A stretch of 64,000 nt of DNA from Shimia gijangensis (GTDB lineage: Bacteria; Pseudomonadota; Alphaproteobacteria; Rhodobacterales; Rhodobacteraceae). The translations under genes and the position numbers were made by a program. The notes beneath the pieces are model-generated. The model searched no databases. It saw only the letters and a list, made by a program, of their open reading frames with translations, and had not been told where the DNA came from. Positions within the stretch are counted from its first letter, which is position 1. Every line of letters begins with the position of its first letter. Where the stretch lies: the NCBI RefSeq assembly GCF_900142085.1, contig NZ_FQZQ01000019.1, forward strand, positions 1-64,000, in the 5' to 3' direction. Positions 9,927 to 20,791 of this stretch are shown here, in pieces.

Positions 9927-11009
9927 ATGGCAACGGCAGAGCTATTTGAAATGAGCAGTAAAAAATCCGCAGACAAACAAAAGGCGCTGGACAGCGCCTT
10001 GGCCCAAATCGAACGTCAGTTCGGTAAAGGGTCGATTATGAAATTGGGTGCCGACAATCCGGCGCAGGAAATTGAATCCACTTCAACCGGCTCTTTAGGG
10101 TTGGATATTGCACTAGGTATTGGTGGTCTCCCTAAGGGGCGTATCATTGAGATCTACGGCCCCGAAAGCTCGGGTAAAACCACTCTGACCTTGCATTGCA
10201 TTGCGGAAGAACAAAAAACGGGCGGTGTATGCGCCTTTGTGGACGCGGAGCACGCGCTGGATCCACTTTATGCAAAAAAGCTGGGTGTTGATCTGGACGA
10301 ATTGCTGATTTCGCAGCCCGATACAGGCGAGCAGGCCCTGGAAATTACCGACACTCTGGTGCGGTCCGGGGCTGTAAATATGGTTGTGGTCGATTCGGTT
10401 GCGGCTCTCACTCCAAAATCAGAACTTGAAGGCGACATGGGCGATTCCAGTGTGGGCGTGCAGGCCCGACTTATGAGCCAGGCAATGCGCAAACTAACCG
10501 GTTCAATCTCACGTTCGAATTGTATGGTGATTTTCATCAACCAAATCAGGATGAAAATTGGTGTGATGTTTGGCAGCCCGGAAACAACAACAGGTGGCAA
10601 TGCGCTCAAGTTTTATAGCTCGGTTCGTCTGGATATTCGCCGTATTGGCGCCGTCAAAGACCGTGACGAAATCGTCGGCAACGCAACGCGCGTGAAAGTT
10701 GTGAAAAACAAGGTGGCACCACCCTTCAAGCAAGTTGAGTTCGACATCATGTATGGCGAAGGGATTTCGAAAAACGGTGAGCTTTTGGATCTGGGTGTCA
10801 CGGCTGGCGTCGTGGCCAAGTCGGGATCTTGGTTTAGCTATGGTGACGAACGGATTGGACAAGGCCGTGAGAATGCCAAGCAGTTTTTGCGGGAAAACAA
10901 GCGGATTGCCTATGAAATTGAGGACAAAATCCGCGCTGCTCATGGGCTGGAATTTGATATGCCCAAGGGCGAGGATGACAATGATGTCCTGATGGATGAC
11001 GAAAAGTAG
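9927..11009 (+). CDS. recA: Recombinase A
   Basis: RecA forms ATP-dependent filaments on single-stranded DNA for strand exchange and stimulates LexA self-cleavage. The 360-residue protein has Walker [10 protein letters not shown] (near residue 80), Walker B-like [15 protein letters not shown], the L2 region around [16 protein letters not shown], and an acidic tail ending in [12 protein letters not shown] chose the ATG at 9927 because AAGGA sits about eight bases upstream and it gives the expected N-terminus. Upstream in-frame starts at 9858 and 9918 are less well placed. Two LexA-type boxes precede it. The 236 bp to alaS contain no supported gene. Confidence 0.98.
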   Translation: MATAELFEMSSKKSADKQKALDSALAQIERQFGKGSIMKLGADNPAQEIESTSTGSLGLDIALGIGGLPKGRIIEIYGPESSGKTTLTLHCIAEEQKTGGVCAFVDAEHALDPLYAKKLGVDLDELLISQPDTGEQALEITDTLVRSGAVNMVVVDSVAALTPKSELEGDMGDSSVGVQARLMSQAMRKLTGSISRSNCMVIFINQIRMKIGVMFGSPETTTGGNALKFYSSVRLDIRRIGAVKDRDEIVGNATRVKVVKNKVAPPFKQVEFDIMYGEGISKNGELLDLGVTAGVVAKSGSWFSYGDERIGQGRENAKQFLRENKRIAYEIEDKIRAAHGLEFDMPKGEDDNDVLMDDEK

Positions 11010-11245
11010 ACCTGCCTTTTAGGCAAATCTTCTTGGATTTTTCAGAGAAGCGGTCATGTCATGAAAATGACGTGGCCGTTTCAATAAAAAGTTCTAACCT
11101 CGCGACCTTAGACAATCGACTTACAAAAAAGGCCGGCGAGGAAATTGATCATTTGGTCCTTCTACGCTTTGACATGTGGACAGGCGCGGGCAGGGGTTAT
11201 AAACCCTCGTGGAACGTCTGAAACCAGCCGCGAGAGACCAATTTT

Positions 11246-13918
11246 ATGCCCAGTCTGAACGACATCCGGTCCACATTCCTGAATTACTTCGCCAAGCAAG
11301 GCCATGAGATTGTATCGTCCAGCCCACTTGTGCCCCGTAACGATCCAACCCTGATGTTTGTAAACTCAGGCATGGTGCAGTTTAAGAACCTGTTTACCGG
11401 TGTTGAGCATCGCGACTACCAACGCGCCACGACCTCGCAAAAATGTGTACGCGCAGGCGGCAAACACAATGACCTCGACAACGTAGGCTATACCGCGCGT
11501 CACCACACATTTTTCGAAATGCTCGGCAACTTTTCGTTTGGAGATTACTTCAAGGAAGAGGCTATCCCGTTTGCCTGGAACCTGATCACCAAAGAGTTTG
11601 GAATCGATCCTAAACGGCTTTATACCACTGTGTATCACACAGACGACGAAGCCTATGATATCTGGAGGAAAATCGGCGTTCCGGAAGAGCGGATTATCCG
11701 CATCGCGACATCAGACAATTTCTGGCAAATGGGTCCCACGGGGCCATGCGGCCCCTGCACCGAGATTTTCTATGATCACGGCGACCATATTTGGGGTGGC
11801 CCTCCTGGTAGTCCCGAGGAAGATGGTGATCGCTTCATTGAAATCTGGAACATCGTTTTCATGCAGAACGAACAGTTTGAAGATGGTTCAATGCGCGCAC
11901 TGGACATGCAGTCGATTGATACCGGCATGGGGCTCGAGCGTATCGGCGCGCTGTTGCAAGGCAGCCATGACAATTATGATACGGATCTTTTCAAATCCTT
12001 GATCGAGGCCTCAGCAGGCGCAACTTCGACCGATCCTTTTGGCGACAAGAACGTGCATCACCGGGTGATTGCGGACCACTTGCGGTCCACGTCGTTCCTG
12101 ATTGCTGATGGGGTGATGCCGTCAAATGACGGGCGGGGATATGTGCTGCGCCGGATCATGCGACGTGCCATGCGACACGCCCATCTGTTGGGGGCCAAAG
12201 ATCCGGTTATGTATCAATTGGTGCCATCGCTGGTCAGCCAAATGGGGGCTGCGTTCCCTGAACTGGGGCAAGCACAAGCCTTGATCGAAGAAACTCTGAA
12301 GCTGGAAGAAACCCGGTTCAAGCAAACTTTGGACCGCGGACTCAAGCTGCTGGATGACGAATTGGATGGTTTGGATGAGGGCTCGCCATTGGCGGGTGAA
12401 GCCGCGTTTAAACTTTATGACACTTATGGTTTCCCATTGGACCTGACGCAGGATGCGTTGCGCGAAAAGGGCCGTGAAGTGGACACCGACGGCTTTGATG
12501 CGGCAATGGAAGCGCAGAAAGCTAAGGCGCGCGCGGCGTGGTCGGGGTCAGGTGACGCGGCAGATAATGCTGTTTGGTTTGATCTTTTGGATGCAGATGG
12601 GGCCACTGATTTCCTTGGCTATGATACCGAAAAAGCCGAAGGCCAGATCAGTGCTCTGATTGTGGATGGTGCCGAGGTTGATAAGATTGACGCCGGAACG
12701 ACCGGTTGGGTCGTCGTAAACCAAACGCCGTTTTACGGTGAGTCCGGCGGTCAGGTCGGAGACACAGGTGTGATCCGTCGTCTTGAAAACCGCAATGAGG
12801 TTGCGGTGGTCGAGGATACGCGCAAGTTTGCAGATGCGAAAATCTATGCCCACAAAGTGCGCGTAGAAAGCGGTGCGATGACCAAAGGTGAGCCGGTCGA
12901 GCTTGAGGTGAATCACGGGCGCAGAACGGCGATCCGCGCCAATCACTCGGCCACGCACCTGTTGCACGAAGCACTGCGCGAGGCTTTGGGCGATCACGTC
13001 GCGCAGCGTGGCTCGCTTAATGCAGAAGACCGTCTGAGGTTTGATTTCAGCCATGCCAAGGCGCTGAGCGCTGACGAATTGCACAGGGTTGGCTTGGATG
13101 TGAATGCCTATATTCGCCAGAACACGGCCGTGGAAACCCGGATCATGACGCCGGATGATGCCCGCGGGATTGGGGCTCAGGCATTGTTTGGTGAAAAATA
13201 CGGCGACGAAGTTCGGGTTGTTTCGATGGGCCGCGCGGAAACTGGCAAAGGCATGGATGGCACAACCTATTCGCTGGAGCTTTGTGGTGGCACACATGTC
13301 AGGCAGACCGGTGACATTGGTGTTTGTGTGATCCTTGGCGACTCGGCCTCAAGTGCTGGGGTGCGTCGTATCGAGGCGCTGACAGGCGAGGCAGCTTTTA
13401 CGCATCTTGAGCGCGAAGCGGGTCGCATGGCAGATGTGGCAGGCGCGCTCAAAGCTCAACCTGTGGATGTTCTGGATCGCCTGAAAGCGATGATGGACGA
13501 ACGTAAGGCTTTGCAGAATGAGGTTGCGCAACTGCGCCGAGAACTGGCGATGGCCGGTGGCGCCGGGCAGGGTGGTGGCGCAGACGACAAAGAGATCGCC
13601 GGCGTAAAGTTCTTTGCGCAGGTGTTGTCTGGCGTGTCTGGTCGCGATTTGCCCCCTTTGATCGACGAACACAAAGCCCGCATGGAAAGCGGCGCGGTTC
13701 TTTTGATTGCGGATACCGGCGACAAGGTTGCGGTGGCCGCTGGTGTCACCGACGATATCAAAGGAAACGTGTCGGCGGTTGACCTCGTGCGTGCTGCCGT
13801 GGAAGCTCTGGGTGGCAAGGGGGGCGGTGGCCGCCCTGACATGGCGCAGGGTGGCGCCAAAGATGCAAGCAACGCCGAGGCCGCGATATCCGCCGCCGAA
13901 GCTGTGATCGGAGGATAA
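11246..13918 (+). CDS. alaS: Alanyl-tRNA synthetase
   Basis: This enzyme charges tRNA-Ala. It has 890 residues, typical for AlaRS. The aminoacylation domain contains [11 protein letters not shown] and [15 protein letters not shown]. The editing domain carries the zinc ligands in [12 protein letters not shown] and CGGTHV. The C-terminal oligomerisation/C-Ala region ends with a Gly-rich [15 protein letters not shown] motif. The start ATG gives the standard N-terminus. A DUF1330 gene follows after three bases, so the two are probably co-transcribed. Confidence 0.97.
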   Translation: MPSLNDIRSTFLNYFAKQGHEIVSSSPLVPRNDPTLMFVNSGMVQFKNLFTGVEHRDYQRATTSQKCVRAGGKHNDLDNVGYTARHHTFFEMLGNFSFGDYFKEEAIPFAWNLITKEFGIDPKRLYTTVYHTDDEAYDIWRKIGVPEERIIRIATSDNFWQMGPTGPCGPCTEIFYDHGDHIWGGPPGSPEEDGDRFIEIWNIVFMQNEQFEDGSMRALDMQSIDTGMGLERIGALLQGSHDNYDTDLFKSLIEASAGATSTDPFGDKNVHHRVIADHLRSTSFLIADGVMPSNDGRGYVLRRIMRRAMRHAHLLGAKDPVMYQLVPSLVSQMGAAFPELGQAQALIEETLKLEETRFKQTLDRGLKLLDDELDGLDEGSPLAGEAAFKLYDTYGFPLDLTQDALREKGREVDTDGFDAAMEAQKAKARAAWSGSGDAADNAVWFDLLDADGATDFLGYDTEKAEGQISALIVDGAEVDKIDAGTTGWVVVNQTPFYGESGGQVGDTGVIRRLENRNEVAVVEDTRKFADAKIYAHKVRVESGAMTKGEPVELEVNHGRRTAIRANHSATHLLHEALREALGDHVAQRGSLNAEDRLRFDFSHAKALSADELHRVGLDVNAYIRQNTAVETRIMTPDDARGIGAQALFGEKYGDEVRVVSMGRAETGKGMDGTTYSLELCGGTHVRQTGDIGVCVILGDSASSAGVRRIEALTGEAAFTHLEREAGRMADVAGALKAQPVDVLDRLKAMMDERKALQNEVAQLRRELAMAGGAGQGGGADDKEIAGVKFFAQVLSGVSGRDLPPLIDEHKARMESGAVLLIADTGDKVAVAAGVTDDIKGNVSAVDLVRAAVEALGGKGGGGRPDMAQGGAKDASNAEAAISAAEAVIGG

Positions 13919-13921
13919 GAT

Positions 13922-14209
13922 ATGGGTGCGCTTTGGATTGCTCACGTAACAGTCACGGATGCAGAGGCTTACGGAAAATACGCAGCGCTGGCCGGGCCCG
14001 CGATTGCCAAGCACGGCGGTCATTTCATCGCGCGTGCCGGGCGGTTCGTGCAGCTTGAGGGCAAAGAGCGTCCTCGCAATGTTGTCGCAAAGTTTCCGGA
14101 TGTGGACACAGCGGTGGCCTGCTATCACAGCCCCGAATACCAAGAGGCGCTGGCTCATGCGCGCGGAGCGTCGGAGCGTGAACTGATGGTTGTTGAGACG
14201 GACGAATAA
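13922..14209 (+). CDS. DUF1330 family protein
   Basis: This 95-residue protein of the ferredoxin-like dimeric alpha-beta barrel group is recognised from ALWIAHVTVTDAEAYGKYAALAG, a Gly-rich turn (KHGGHFIARAG) and the CYHSPEYQEAL helix typical of DUF1330. No catalytic residue is assignable. It starts three bases after the alaS stop, so it is probably translated from the same mRNA. Function is unknown. Confidence 0.8.
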   Translation: MGALWIAHVTVTDAEAYGKYAALAGPAIAKHGGHFIARAGRFVQLEGKERPRNVVAKFPDVDTAVACYHSPEYQEALAHARGASERELMVVETDE

Positions 14210-14320
14210 CCGTTCAGGCTTTTCAAAAATTCAAAATACGTTAACCTTACAAAAATACTTGGTTTTATATTGAACCTTTTGGGAAAACCGTATAGGCGTT
14301 CCCCAAAAGGAGTCTGGGTC

Positions 14321-15100
14321 ATGTGTCGTTCGGCCGCCTATATCGGGCAACCCTGTTATCTTGAGGATGTCGTCACCCGGCCAGATCATTCGCTGATCCA
14401 GCAAAGTGTAAGCGCAACGGAATGTAAGACACAGACCAATGCTGATGGTTTTGGTGTGGCGTGGTATGCTCGGCGACCCGAACCTGGTTTGTACCGTGAC
14501 ACGCATCCGGCCTGGTCTGATCCCAACCTCAAGTCCCTGACCGCGCAGGTGCGCTCACCGCTATTTCTGGCGCATGTGCGGGCCTCAACCGGGACCGCGA
14601 CCAGCCGAAATAACTGCCATCCCTTTGTGGTTGGACGTTGGTCGTTTATGCACAACGGTCAGGTTGGCGGGTTCGAAACATTTCGCCGGCGTGCGGACAT
14701 GCTGATCCCGGATGAGCTGTATCACCAGCGCAAAGGCGCAACGGACAGCGAGGTGATGTTTCTGTTGGGATTGGTCGAAGGACTGGAAGAGGATCCCAAG
14801 GGTGCAATGGAAATTGCCGTCGGAATTTTACAAAGAATGAGCCAGGACAAGGGTAGCAGGCCGCATATGCGCATAGGTGCGGCCTTTTCCAATGGCGAGA
14901 CCCTGTATGCGATCCGCTATGCATCAGACAATCGTGCACCAACCATCTATCACCGCTGGAGCGAGACACGGCAGGGACGCGCCGTGGTGAGCGAACCGTT
15001 GGACAAAGGCGAAGCGGGATGGCACGAAATTGCACCCAATTCGTTTTGTACATTCCGTGGACAAAACGTTCGGGTCGAGCCATTCGAGCCGTTGGCCTGA
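14321..15100 (+). CDS. Class II glutamine amidotransferase (EgtC/YafJ type)
   Basis: This 259-residue N-terminal-nucleophile hydrolase begins Met-Cys, so Cys2 would be the exposed nucleophile after Met removal. This decides the start at 14321, which also has AAAAGGAG upstream; the open frame beginning at 14270 would bury the Cys. Family motifs are NADGFGVAWYA, FLAHVRASTGT and NCHPFVVGRWSFMHNGQV. EgtC-type proteins remove glutamate during ergothioneine synthesis, but no egtB or egtD gene is nearby, so the substrate stays open. It ends four bases before the convergent channel gene. Confidence 0.82.
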   Translation: MCRSAAYIGQPCYLEDVVTRPDHSLIQQSVSATECKTQTNADGFGVAWYARRPEPGLYRDTHPAWSDPNLKSLTAQVRSPLFLAHVRASTGTATSRNNCHPFVVGRWSFMHNGQVGGFETFRRRADMLIPDELYHQRKGATDSEVMFLLGLVEGLEEDPKGAMEIAVGILQRMSQDKGSRPHMRIGAAFSNGETLYAIRYASDNRAPTIYHRWSETRQGRAVVSEPLDKGEAGWHEIAPNSFCTFRGQNVRVEPFEPLA

Positions 15101-15104
15101 CGTC

Positions 15105-16175
15105 TTAGATCAGATAAAACTTCACTGCCCAAAACAGGAAGCCCGCGTGAATTGCCGGATAAATCCACACCACAAGGTACCTGTCTATTTTGCGCGCCAA
15201 AGCTTCACGATCATTGATTTTGAGGCGTCGCAAAGCGATGTTCACCAAAACCATTGAGCCCGTAATGACAAACATGCCGACCAACAGGGAATCAATAAAG
15301 GTCAGATAACCCAGTTTTGGCAGAGTTGTTGAAATAGCAAAGTTAAACGCCACAAAAACCAATAGATTGGCCGAGGCCATATCAATTCTGCGGCGGTATT
15401 CCTGAAGGAAAAAGGTGGCCCAGCTAACCATCAAAATGATCATCAAAGGAAGCATGAGGCGAAGGACATAAAACACTATGTGTCGGCGTCCTTCAAACCG
15501 AAGCGCGATTTGCGATGTTTCGAGCCCAGTAAAGCCAGTGACAAATTTGGTTTCCATCTGGGCGCCATAAAGAACCCATTCTTCTTCGCCCAATAAGCCG
15601 CCCAATCCGGATTGATCTTCCAGAGGGAAAAACTCGACAAAGTTACGTGGGAAAAGTGAGGAAATTTCTACGTAAAATGTTTGTTTATCAAATGGGTATC
15701 TGCGAAAATTAAAGTGAGGGGCCTGCAGCGTTGCAGAGAACCTCTCTACATAGGCAGCATTTCCGTCACTTTGCAACATGACGATGGCTTGCTGGACAAA
15801 CCGGCGACCTTGTTGGTTTTGCAGAAGGAACGCGGGCAGGGTAATTCCCTGTTCTGTAGCCAGTTCTACAAATTCATCGGGCCGGTATCTGCGGTAGTCC
15901 TGTGTGCTGTCATCATCGGCAAACGCAAGTCTCGGCAAGTTAAGTTGCATCACCAATGTGCCAACGACTCCAAAGTTTTCCTCTTGCTGGTTTACACCGG
16001 TGATTTGATTGATTTGGATGCCCACACCAACCTGCAAAGGCCCTTCCGAGGGGGGCGGAAGTCTGGAAAGCTGCGCCATATCAAAGCCGTCGGCGCGCGA
16101 CTGCTGTGTCATTGCCCCAAAGGCAAAAGTTGCCACTGCGATTACGAGTACAATAGTTGTAAAAAGTCTATTCAT
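15105..16175 (-). CDS. Prokaryotic pentameric ligand-gated ion channel (Cys-loop-receptor family)
   Basis: The protein has 356 residues. A signal peptide (about 1-28) leads to a beta-rich extracellular ligand-binding domain with the family signature YPFDKQTFYVEI. Four hydrophobic segments follow: M1 HIVFYVLRLMLPLMIILMVSW, M2 ASANLLVFVAFNFAISTTLP, M3 TFIDSLLVGMFVITGSMVLV and M4 YLVVWIYPAIHAGFLFWAV. No cysteine occurs anywhere, so the eukaryotic Cys-loop disulfide is absent, as in GLIC and ELIC. The M3-M4 loop is short. The ligand and ion selectivity cannot be read from the sequence. It lies downstream of typA but behind a strong terminator, so it is likely a separate unit. Confidence 0.85.
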   Translation of the reverse strand: MNRLFTTIVLVIAVATFAFGAMTQQSRADGFDMAQLSRLPPPSEGPLQVGVGIQINQITGVNQQEENFGVVGTLVMQLNLPRLAFADDDSTQDYRRYRPDEFVELATEQGITLPAFLLQNQQGRRFVQQAIVMLQSDGNAAYVERFSATLQAPHFNFRRYPFDKQTFYVEISSLFPRNFVEFFPLEDQSGLGGLLGEEEWVLYGAQMETKFVTGFTGLETSQIALRFEGRRHIVFYVLRLMLPLMIILMVSWATFFLQEYRRRIDMASANLLVFVAFNFAISTTLPKLGYLTFIDSLLVGMFVITGSMVLVNIALRRLKINDREALARKIDRYLVVWIYPAIHAGFLFWAVKFYLI

Positions 16176-16241
16176 TTCAATCGAGCGGCCCCCAAAGTCG
16201 GGTTTAACTTACGATCAAAAAACAGGTTGAAACAAGCCCGC

Positions 16242-16271
16242 AAAGAAAAAGGGCGACCGTTTAGGTCGCCC
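16242..16271 (-). terminator. Rho-independent terminator of typA
   Basis: On the minus strand the arms GGGCGACC and GGTCGCCC enclose a short TAAAC loop and are followed by TTTTTCTTT, directly after the typA stop codon. Confidence 0.88.
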
Positions 16272-16277
16272 GATGTC

Positions 16278-18098
16278 TTACTGCGCTGATTTCGCCATGC
16301 GTTTGCGCTCATGAGGATCCAGATGGCGTTTGCGCAAGCGGATCGAGTTCGGCGTCACTTCGACCAGCTCATCGTCATTGACGTAAGCAATGGCTTCTTC
16401 CAGCGAAAGCTTGATCGGCGTGGTCAGGCGCACGGCCTCGTCTGTACCGCTGGCCCGCACGTTGGTTAACTTTTTACCCTTGAGTGGGTTCACTTCCAGA
16501 TCATTTTCACGGCTGTGTTCGCCAATGATCATACCGGTATAGATTTGCTCTTGAGCGCCGATCATCATCTTGCCGCGATCTTCCAGGTTCCAAAGGGCAT
16601 AGGCCACAGAGACACCGTTTTCCATCGAGATCAGAACACCAGCACGACGGCCCGGGATTGAACCTTTGTAGGGGGACCAGCCATGGAACACACGGTTCAG
16701 AACCCCGGTGCCGCGCGTGTCGGTCAAGAACTCACCGTGGTAACCAATCAGGCCGCGAGACGGGACATGTGCAATGATGCGAGTCTTGCCTGCCCCTGCG
16801 GGGCGCATTTCAACCAATTCACCTTTGCGGGCACCGGTCAGTTTTTCAATGACGGCGCCCGAGTATTCATCATCCACGTCAATGGTGGCTTCTTCGATTG
16901 GCTCCATCCGTTGTCCGTTGTCTTCCTTCATAATGACCTGCGGACGAGAGATTGACAGCTCAAAGCCTTCGCGACGCATGTTCTCGATGAGAACACCCAT
17001 CTGCAATTCGCCACGTCCAGAGACTTCGAATGCTTCTCCTCCGGGGGTGTCAGCGATCTTGATGGCGACGTTGGATTCGGCTTCTTTCATCAGGCGGTCG
17101 CGGATCACGCGTGATTGAACTTTTTTGCCGTCACGACCAGCCAATGGGCTATCATTGATACCAAAGGTCACGGTGATGGTGGGCGGGTCGATTGGCTGTG
17201 CTTCAAGAGGATCATCCACCGCCAAGGCGCAGATGGTGTCAGCCACTGTCGCTTTGGACATGCCCGCAATTGATACGATGTCACCGGCTTGGGCTTCGGG
17301 AATGTCTTGCTGTGCCAAGCCGCGGAACGCCTGAACCTTGGTCACACGGAATTGTTCGATTTTTTGACCGACGCGGGTCAAAGCCTGAACCGTGGCGCCA
17401 ACTTTGAGCGAGCCGGCTTCAACCCGACCGGTCAGAATACGGCCCACAAACGGGTCAGCGCCCAATGTGGTGGCGAGCATCCGGAAGTCTTCGTTCTGAT
17501 GCGCCAGTTGCTTTGGAACCGGAACGTGATTGACGATCAGGTTAAACAGTGCGTGCAGGTCCTTGCGGGGACCATCCAGCTCGGCGTCGGCCCAGCCCGA
17601 GCGACCAGATGCATACATATGTGGGAAGTCCAGCTGATCTTCGGAGGCATCCAAAGATGCAAACAGATCAAAGCATTCATCCAATGCGCGGTCAGGTTCG
17701 GCATCCGGTTTGTCGACCTTGTTCAGGACCACAATTGGTCGCAAACCCAAAGCAAGCGCTTTGGAGGTCACAAACTTGGTTTGCGGCATTGGGCCTTCGG
17801 CGGCATCAACCAGCAATACAACACCGTCCACCATCGACAGAATACGTTCCACTTCACCGCCAAAATCGGCGTGACCGGGTGTGTCTACAATGTTGATACG
17901 GGTGCCTTTCCACTCAACCGAGGTTGGCTTGGCAAAAATGGTGATGCCTCGCTCGCGCTCAAGGTCATTGGAGTCCATGGCACGTTCAGCCACCTCCTGA
18001 TTTTCCCGGAACGCGCCGGACTGTTTCAGAAGTTCGTCCACCAGCGTTGTTTTGCCGTGGTCCACGTGTGCGATGATCGCAATATTGCGAAGGTCCAT
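16278..18098 (-). CDS. typA: Ribosome-associated GTPase TypA/BipA
   Basis: This translational GTPase of 606 residues acts on ribosomes in 50S assembly and stress adaptation. G1 is AHVDHGKTT, switch I includes [12 protein letters not shown]3 is [11 protein letters not shown] and G4 is NKVDKPDAE. Elongation-factor domains II, III and V follow, then the BipA-specific C-terminal domain ending in [18 protein letters not shown]. Length and motifs match TypA rather than LepA or EF-G. A strong terminator follows the stop. Confidence 0.96.
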   Translation of the reverse strand: MDLRNIAIIAHVDHGKTTLVDELLKQSGAFRENQEVAERAMDSNDLERERGITIFAKPTSVEWKGTRINIVDTPGHADFGGEVERILSMVDGVVLLVDAAEGPMPQTKFVTSKALALGLRPIVVLNKVDKPDAEPDRALDECFDLFASLDASEDQLDFPHMYASGRSGWADAELDGPRKDLHALFNLIVNHVPVPKQLAHQNEDFRMLATTLGADPFVGRILTGRVEAGSLKVGATVQALTRVGQKIEQFRVTKVQAFRGLAQQDIPEAQAGDIVSIAGMSKATVADTICALAVDDPLEAQPIDPPTITVTFGINDSPLAGRDGKKVQSRVIRDRLMKEAESNVAIKIADTPGGEAFEVSGRGELQMGVLIENMRREGFELSISRPQVIMKEDNGQRMEPIEEATIDVDDEYSGAVIEKLTGARKGELVEMRPAGAGKTRIIAHVPSRGLIGYHGEFLTDTRGTGVLNRVFHGWSPYKGSIPGRRAGVLISMENGVSVAYALWNLEDRGKMMIGAQEQIYTGMIIGEHSRENDLEVNPLKGKKLTNVRASGTDEAVRLTTPIKLSLEEAIAYVNDDELVEVTPNSIRLRKRHLDPHERKRMAKSAQ

Positions 18099-18158
18099 AG
18101 GATAAGCCTTTCCTGTTCGCGCCCGCCCTATATCGCAAGCGCAGAAAAGGCCAGCCCT

Positions 18159-18494
18159 TTAATGGGACGCTGTATTGGAAAACAGGTGGATCACCAAAAT
18201 ACCCACAACGATCAGCCCCATTCCAAAGACAGCTGGCAGATCGAGCCTTTGATTGAACACGAAATATCCAATGATCGCGATGAAGACGATGCCAAACCCC
18301 GACCAGATCGCATAGGTGATGCCCACTGGAAGGTATTTCAAAGTTAGTCCCATCAAATAAAATGAGATCGCATAAGCGACAACAACCATCATAGAGGGCC
18401 ACAGGCGGGAAAACTGCTGGCTGGCTTGAAGGGCGGATGTACCGATGGTTTCGGTGAGGACGGCTGCGATCAGCAGCAGGTAACCTTTGGGCAT
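18159..18494 (-). CDS. Small multidrug resistance (SMR) family transporter
   Basis: This 111-residue protein has four transmembrane helices, the usual size for EmrE-type proton-coupled antiporters of cationic compounds. The key membrane Glu is at residue 15 in LLIAAVLTETIGTSAL, equivalent to EmrE Glu14. TM3 carries the conserved GITYAIWSGFGIV. It is a single gene with no visible SMR partner, so a homodimer is likely. Guanidinium exporters (Gdx) belong to the same fold, and the sequence alone does not separate them securely. It lies 60 bp upstream of typA on the same strand. Confidence 0.85.
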   Translation of the reverse strand: MPKGYLLLIAAVLTETIGTSALQASQQFSRLWPSMMVVVAYAISFYLMGLTLKYLPVGITYAIWSGFGIVFIAIIGYFVFNQRLDLPAVFGMGLIVVGILVIHLFSNTASH

Positions 18495-18644
18495 GAAGGG
18501 TCTTTCGGAGTCAGCGCGTCAGAGAATGTCTGCTTTGCTCCTAAACGCTCTGAGATGGAAATGATGATCGGATTCCGACATCTGGCGTTCAAATTTGAGT
18601 AATCATTCAAATACTATGAGCTATTGGTCTGAACTCAATCTGTT

Positions 18645-19265
18645 CTAGCGCGCGATATATCTGTCGCGGCGATGATTGGTGATAATCATAATGTTTGTGA
18701 CCGCCGCTCCGATCAAAGAATAGAAAACGGTCATTGGTTCGAACATCATGATTGCCAACAGGAAAACGCAAGCGTCAAAGCTCAGTTGCACCCAACCAGC
18801 CTTGATGCCTTTTGCATCCTGAAGCCAAAGCGCGACTATTCCGACCCCTCCGAGGGTTGCCCCGTGGCGAAACAGAGCCAACAGCCCGGCACCTGCGGTA
18901 ATGCCCGCCAACACAGCACCTGCCAATGGATGAAGGGTTGAAAACCCCATGACCTGCGGCAGCACAAAGGTCCAAAGCGTCATGGTGCCCACAGCGGCAA
19001 AGGTTTTGATGGTGAAACGTAATCCCATGCGCAAAAACGCCACCAGATAAAACGGCAGGTTCAACACGAAAAACACTGCCCCAAAGGTCCAGCCGCCCCA
19101 ATAGGACACCAATAGCGAAAGACCAGCAATTTGCCCGGTAATCAATTGACCTGCCTGTAAGAATTGCACGGACAAAGCCATGAACAAGGTACCGACAAGG
19201 ATACCTTGAATGTCTTCGTTCAGACTGTGACGGTCTGCGGGTGGGGTTTCTAACAGCATAGCCAT
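18645..19265 (-). CDS. YitT family membrane protein
   Basis: This 206-residue protein has about five hydrophobic segments. Family signatures are FLQAGQLITGQIAGLSLL near the N-terminus and RHGATLGGVGIVALWLQDAKGIKAGW in the middle, as in YitT/YczE-like proteins. Function is unknown for this family. It lies alone between the SMR gene (150 bp away) and icd. I see no signal in the gaps beyond the icd terminator. Confidence 0.8.
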   Translation of the reverse strand: MAMLLETPPADRHSLNEDIQGILVGTLFMALSVQFLQAGQLITGQIAGLSLLVSYWGGWTFGAVFFVLNLPFYLVAFLRMGLRFTIKTFAAVGTMTLWTFVLPQVMGFSTLHPLAGAVLAGITAGAGLLALFRHGATLGGVGIVALWLQDAKGIKAGWVQLSFDACVFLLAIMMFEPMTVFYSLIGAAVTNIMIITNHRRDRYIAR

Positions 19266-19349
19266 GCGCGGCTATTGGATCCAATCTTGCTCCGTGTCCA
19301 TAGCGTACGCTTTAAATTCCACAGGGTGAGACGCAACGCCGCGATCTGG

Positions 19350-19382
19350 CGAAACAAGAAAGACGGACCATAGGCCCGTCTT
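19350..19382 (-). terminator. Terminator downstream of icd
   Basis: Minus-strand arms GACGGGCC and GGTCCGTC (one G-U pair) with a TAT loop are followed by TTCTTGTTT, 20 bp after the icd stop. The plus side also has a T-rich run. Confidence 0.7.
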
Positions 19383-19403
19383 TTATTGTTTTGTTAAAGG
19401 GTT

Positions 19404-20618
19404 TTAACCCGCCAAGGCTTTGTTCAGATTCTCGTCAATCTTTTCAAGGAATCCCATAGTTGTCAGCCATCCTTGGTCGGGGCCAACCAACAGCGCAAGA
19501 TCCTTAGTCATGTGTCCGCTTTCAACCGTGTCGACGATCACCTTTTCCAGCGTATTCGCAAATTTCATCAGGTCTGCATTATCGTCCAGCTTAGCGCGGT
19601 GCTTGAGCCCCCCGGTCCACGCATAGATTGAGGCAATCGAGTTGGTCGAGGTCTGCTCGCCTTTCTGGTGCTGGCGATAATGACGCGTGACCGTGCCGTG
19701 TGCGGCTTCGGCCTCTACAATTTTGCCATCCGGCGTCATCAATTGTGAGGTCATCAACCCTAACGAGCCGAACCCCTGGGCCACAGTGTCCGACTGCACG
19801 TCTCCATCATAGTTCTTACACGCCCAGACAAATTTGCCATTCCACTTCATGGCACAGGCGACCATGTCGTCAATCAGGCGGTGTTCGTACCAAATGTCGG
19901 CCTCTTTGAACTTTTCAGAAAATTCTTCTTCAAAGACTTGCTGGAACAACTCCAGGAAACGTCCATCGTATTGTTTGAGGATCGTATTCTTGGTTGAAAG
20001 ATACAAAGGCCATTTAAGGTTCAGGGCGTAATTCATTGATGCACGCGCAAAATCCATGATCGACTGATCCAGATTGTACATCGACATAAAGACGCCGGAT
20101 GCAGGTGCATCAAACACTTCGCGCTCAATCACTTCTCCGTCTTCACCGGTGAATTTCATGGTTAACTTGCCTGGTCCGGGAAACTTCATGTCGGAGGCTT
20201 TGTATTGATCGCCAAAGGCGTGGCGACCGATCACAATCGGATTGGTCCAGCCCGGCACGAGCCGAGGCACGTTCTTACAAATGATGGGCGCGCGAAACAC
20301 AACGCCACCCAGAATGTTGCGAATGGTCCCATTGGGCGAAGGCCACATCTTTTTCAGGCCGAACTCCTCAACGCGGGCTTCATCCGGGGTGATAGTGGCG
20401 CATTTGACCGCAACGCCAACCTCTTTGGTCTTTTCGGCCGCATCAATGGTGATCTGGTCATCTGTTCGATCGCGCTCTTCCATTCCAAGGTCATAGTAGA
20501 GCAGGTCAAGGTCCAGGTAGGGCAGGATCAGTTTGTCTTTGATGAACTGCCACATGATGCGGGTCATTTCATCGCCGTCCATTTCGACGATGGGATTGGC
20601 TACCTTAATCTTGGTCAT
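19404..20618 (-). CDS. icd: NADP-dependent isocitrate dehydrogenase (eukaryotic-like, homodimeric type)
   Basis: This enzyme converts isocitrate to 2-oxoglutarate with NADP+ in the TCA cycle. The 404 residues begin [20 protein letters not shown], the signature of the mitochondrial-like subfamily common in alphaproteobacteria. Substrate-binding elements include [14 protein letters not shown] and [13 protein letters not shown]. The metal and cofactor part has NYDGDVQSD and [11 protein letters not shown]. The gene is monocistronic, with its own terminator, and divergent from the phosphodiesterase gene. Confidence 0.96.
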   Translation of the reverse strand: MTKIKVANPIVEMDGDEMTRIMWQFIKDKLILPYLDLDLLYYDLGMEERDRTDDQITIDAAEKTKEVGVAVKCATITPDEARVEEFGLKKMWPSPNGTIRNILGGVVFRAPIICKNVPRLVPGWTNPIVIGRHAFGDQYKASDMKFPGPGKLTMKFTGEDGEVIEREVFDAPASGVFMSMYNLDQSIMDFARASMNYALNLKWPLYLSTKNTILKQYDGRFLELFQQVFEEEFSEKFKEADIWYEHRLIDDMVACAMKWNGKFVWACKNYDGDVQSDTVAQGFGSLGLMTSQLMTPDGKIVEAEAAHGTVTRHYRQHQKGEQTSTNSIASIYAWTGGLKHRAKLDDNADLMKFANTLEKVIVDTVESGHMTKDLALLVGPDQGWLTTMGFLEKIDENLNKALAG

Positions 20619-20688
20619 GGGTACTCTTTCTGAAAACCGAATGATGTTGCCCGATCTCTAACCTATCGTAATGGTGAAGGGAAGAGTT

Positions 20689-20704
20689 GTATGCAATTGT
20701 ATAC
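20689..20704. promoter_or_regulatory. Imperfect 16-bp palindrome between icd and the GDPD gene
   Basis: GTATGCAATTGTATAC reads almost the same on both strands (one mismatched pair) and is centred about 95 bp upstream of the phosphodiesterase start. The core resembles GntR-type operators, but no regulator gene is adjacent. Confidence 0.3.
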
Positions 20705-20791
20705 CTAAAATTATTTTACCGATTATGAGCTATCGACCGGCATATCCGGTGGGGCTAAGGTACCACAGAAGATGTATGCTGGAGAAGCCTT

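Noticed and set aside
11010-11245. Small gene or terminator between recA and alaS
   Set aside because: Only a weak TGCC/GGCA hairpin and a 62-codon frame without a convincing start site.
17289-18347. A 352-codon plus-strand frame opposite typA
   Set aside because: It runs antisense through the conserved TypA coding sequence and into the SMR gene; its translation shows no family features and there is no ribosome site.
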